From Vicugna pacos (taxonomy: Eukaryota; Chordata; Mammalia; Artiodactyla; Camelidae): a DNA stretch of 64,000 nt. Location of the stretch: assembly GCF_048564905.1 (NCBI RefSeq), contig NC_133006.1, positions 22,970,001-23,034,000 on the forward strand, written 5' to 3'. Both the position numbers and the translations under genes were made by a program. Positions 61,481 through 64,000 of the stretch are shown here, one piece after another (position 1 is the first letter of the stretch; every line of letters begins with the position of its first letter). Below the pieces are notes generated by a model, which saw nothing but the letters and a program-made list of their open reading frames with translations, was not told where the DNA came from and searched no databases.

Positions 61481-63530
61481 TCTGTCTCTATTTCTTTTTT
61501 AATGTTTCCAGGGAATGGCCCTGATTTGCTTTTGATATTTGCAGAGATGAGGGTTAGTAGGCTGATCATGACATTGCTTCAGTCCTACGTATATATTTTA
61601 TGCAAATGACCACAGAGATAGGATCTCTTTGAAATTTCTGATTATACAACCGATACCAACTAAAGCTGCAGTGGAGTGAAAACACAAAATTTGCTGAGTA
61701 TCTTTTCTCCACCTTATGCTCTTTTCAAAAGCTAAACTTCAGATGTCATTCCTTGGTCAAGTGTGAACTCTAAGCTGACTCTCCCATTCACCCTGGTCCT
61801 ATTACCCAGTTGTCCCCAGGTACACACATGATTTACATCCCATTGTACGGCCTCATGTCTTTCCAAATTACTATTTCTGCAAACTGTAGATTTCTGAATA
61901 CCTCTAGAAGGGCTTTGCCTGTTAACAGAATGTTACCTGATAACATATTGTCATTAATAAAATGTTGTGTCAGTGACATGAAAAGTAATCTTGCCTGGGA
62001 AATTTTAAAAGGGTTCTTCAGAAGATACAAAGTTAAACGCTAAGTTTTAACTCAGTCTCCTCTTGATAGTTTTCATATACGTTTTTGTTTTGGGAGAAAT
62101 TCAGTTCAGCCATGTATCCCTCTACACTTTGCAGAGGCTACCAGTGGTGACTGCTCCATTACCCCATGTGTACAGAAGGGCCCTTTACTGTCTGTTTCCT
62201 CATCACTTTTCAAATATGTCTCCCCTCTATTTCTTCACATCAGTGTTTTATTCTGACAAAGGCTGAAGGACCCACACACGACGTGATTGTATTTCTAACC
62301 CCAAAGAACTCCAATTCTCCCTCCTCTTGTGGGGCCGTTTCAAATCATACATCCTCTTGCACAAAGGACTGTGTGGAATTAAAACTGCATTACTTCTCAC
62401 TAGTGAGATGGATTTTGAAACCTTATGGTTCCAACTCTTACGAATGTGATTCCATTTGAACCCAAGAGAAAAACCAAGAAAGGGTTTCACATGTTTAAGC
62501 TCCTCCCTACCTGGCTTGACTTGTTATTTCGAATGAATTTGAAGGGTTTTTTCTTCCTTTATTGACCAGTTAGTGTGTAGAGGAAAGAAGCATGTCTCAT
62601 CAATATTTCACTGTGCACCCAAGCATGCTTTCACCTGTTTCGTATCATTTTTCTTCAGCACGCAACTTCCGTCTTCCTCAACACCATCCTACATAGAACG
62701 TCCATAATTTATCTTATTATTTAGTTTTCCCAAGTGAAGCATGGCTTCTGTATTTGTTACCCAATTTTCCCCTTATCAACTTTGTGATTTCTCTTACTGA
62801 GACAATGTAAGCAGACATTACTTTTGAGTCTACAAAATGTTAGTCATGATACATTTCTGCATCTTGCCACGTCCGGGCCTCGGAAGTGTGACTTTTCTCC
62901 CTTCTATGCTCAGCCCTTTGATGCATCAACACTTGCACTATCGTTCAGTACTTAAACCCTGTCTCTTCACGTCAGTTCATTAACAACGGCTCCACTTTGG
63001 CTTTAGCAAAAACAGAAATTCCCATTACAGACGTGTATGTATCCATCAGTTGACAAAACTGTGACTAGAATCACCTGGGAAACAAACCTGCATTTCTCTA
63101 CAACACTGATACAAAATGCTAACTTACTGTTCCTGGCTTCTACTAAGTCTTAGGTATTACAGTAATGAAGTAGGCTCCATCTATTTCGTCACACTTTAAG
63201 AGAGTATTAGAGTTCAATGCAAATACTAAGAGCGCTACTACATTCAATATAGGTGAAGAATATTTTTAAAAAGTAACTTTCAAAACTAGTATTTTAATAA
63301 CCTTCCTCCGTTAAGAGAATACTTTTAAATATCACCCCTACTCTTCTTTGGGAGTATAGTCTCCTGACAAAATGAGCCCTCATCCACTGCACGTGCGTGT
63401 GTTTGTGTGTCTGTGTTTATCTGCATTCAGCTAGTTATCAATTCATTGTGAAGTTTCTCAAAAAATTTTGTTTCTTGGTTTTCCATTTCCATAGTATTGA
63501 CCTTAATATTTCCATGTTATTTTTCTATAG

Positions 63531-63548
63531 AAATTCAGGAACGAAACG
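63531..63548 (+). CDS. B-type micro-exon EIQERN (copy 2)
   Basis: Exon and splice sites identical to 52802-52819. Confidence 0.55.
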
Positions 63549-63614
63549 GTACGTATTCTAAAAGTTGTAACTCACTACCTTCTTTCACACGACTGAAATA
63601 CTAAGTTGTTTATC

Positions 63615-63775
63615 GTAGGGAGGAGGGTACAGGTCACGTGGAAAATTGCATGCTTAGCTTGCACAGGGCCCTGGCTTCGATTCCTAGTACCTCCTCTGAA
63701 AGTAAATCAATAAACCTAATTACTTCTCCTCCCTTTCACCCACCCTCCCCCAAAATATATGTATATATGTATAAA
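63615..63775 (+). mobile_element. Camelid Vic-1-type tRNA SINE (copy 2)
   Basis: Duplicate of the 52886 SINE with the same target-site duplication ttgtttatc at 63606-63614 and 63776-63784, so it was duplicated rather than inserted twice. Confidence 0.85.
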
Positions 63776-64000
63776 TTGTTTATCTCCCTCTCCCTATTCT
63801 CACCTTTAGAGGTGAAAGACCAAGAATCCATCGCCTGGGAAGTTGCCAAAGAGATTTTGTTTTTCCTTGTACAACAGGATATAGTCCTTACATCTTTAAT
63901 ATCTTCAAATGGCAGTTTTCAGTGATAATGTTTATTCCAAAGATAATTCCATTCAGGAATAGATCAAATTAATGCAAGTACACACTTGATATGACTACCG

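Larger units (their letters stand above)
40140..64000 (+). repeat. Array of ancient intron-plus-micro-exon units (1.5-2.7 kb each)
   Basis: Recurring landmarks come in the same order in each unit: a block 'gtgtgtcagttaggac', an A-type exon site, an intron with 'gcatgctttca' and 'ttggtacttctgtga'-like phrases, a GT microsatellite, a pyrimidine tract and a B-type micro-exon, then 'cctgccttt' and 'ccttccc' phrases. A-type sites: about 40658, 42940, 46790, 49370, 51839, 53689. B-type exons: 43942, 45477, 47744, 50396, 52802. Where both occur, B follows A by 0.95-1.02 kb. Units are well diverged from each other, so these duplications predate the 10.7-kb one. Confidence 0.8.
54524..64000 (+). repeat. 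Tandem segmental duplication, copy 2 (runs past window end)
   Basis: Direct repeat of 43801 onward through 53,270. The window ends about 1.25 kb before the expected end. All five B-type micro-exons, the short L1 3' element, the SINE with its target-site duplication and the microsatellites are present in the same order. Confidence 0.95.

Overview
The window is mammalian nuclear DNA, most likely from a camelid. It is AT-rich, packed with L1 fragments, MIR, MER5A/hAT and Tigger remnants, and has no bacterial-style gene packing. Two copies of a tRNA-like SINE (52886-53046 and 63615-63775) match what I remember of the camelid Vic-1 family, including its 3' module, and several L1 3' ends are of the artiodactyl/camelid type. 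No database was searched.

Region 1 (about 8.8-27.4 kb, + strand) is the 3' part of a butyrophilin-like (BTN/BTNL) gene. Its immunoglobulin exons must lie left of the window. I read two 21-bp exons, a 111-bp transmembrane exon, then a series of micro-exons of 18, 21 and 27 bp (including a four-fold 107-bp tandem repeat, each copy with its own acceptor, heptad exon DQLRKEN/DQLKKEN and donor), two W-containing 27-bp linker exons and one complete PRY-SPRY (B30.2) exon ending at 26929. Every exon is in phase 1-1, so each can be skipped or repeated without breaking the frame.

Region 2 (27-40 kb) is mainly intergenic repeat: a twin-primed L1 end, a long antisense L1, a sense L1 split by a Tigger element, and a young antisense L1 end. 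A small GC-rich open stretch at 31.1-31.3 kb is unidentified.

Region 3 (40-64 kb) has no Ig, transmembrane or B30.2 exon, but holds an array of ancient 1.5-2.7 kb units made of intron plus micro-exon. Their 18/21/27/60-bp exons keep AG/GT splice sites and the same 1-1 phase. On top of this a block of about 10.72 kb is duplicated in tandem (43801-54523 and 54524 to beyond the window end), with both breakpoints in GT microsatellites. Each 10.7-kb copy would add five in-frame micro-exons (47 residues).

The most interesting signal is this modular supply of heptad-type micro-exons next to a butyrophilin gene: a way to lengthen or reshuffle the juxtamembrane stalk by intronic tandem duplication. 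Whether the downstream array is spliced into the first gene, into a neighbour beyond 64 kb, or is relic cannot be decided from sequence alone.
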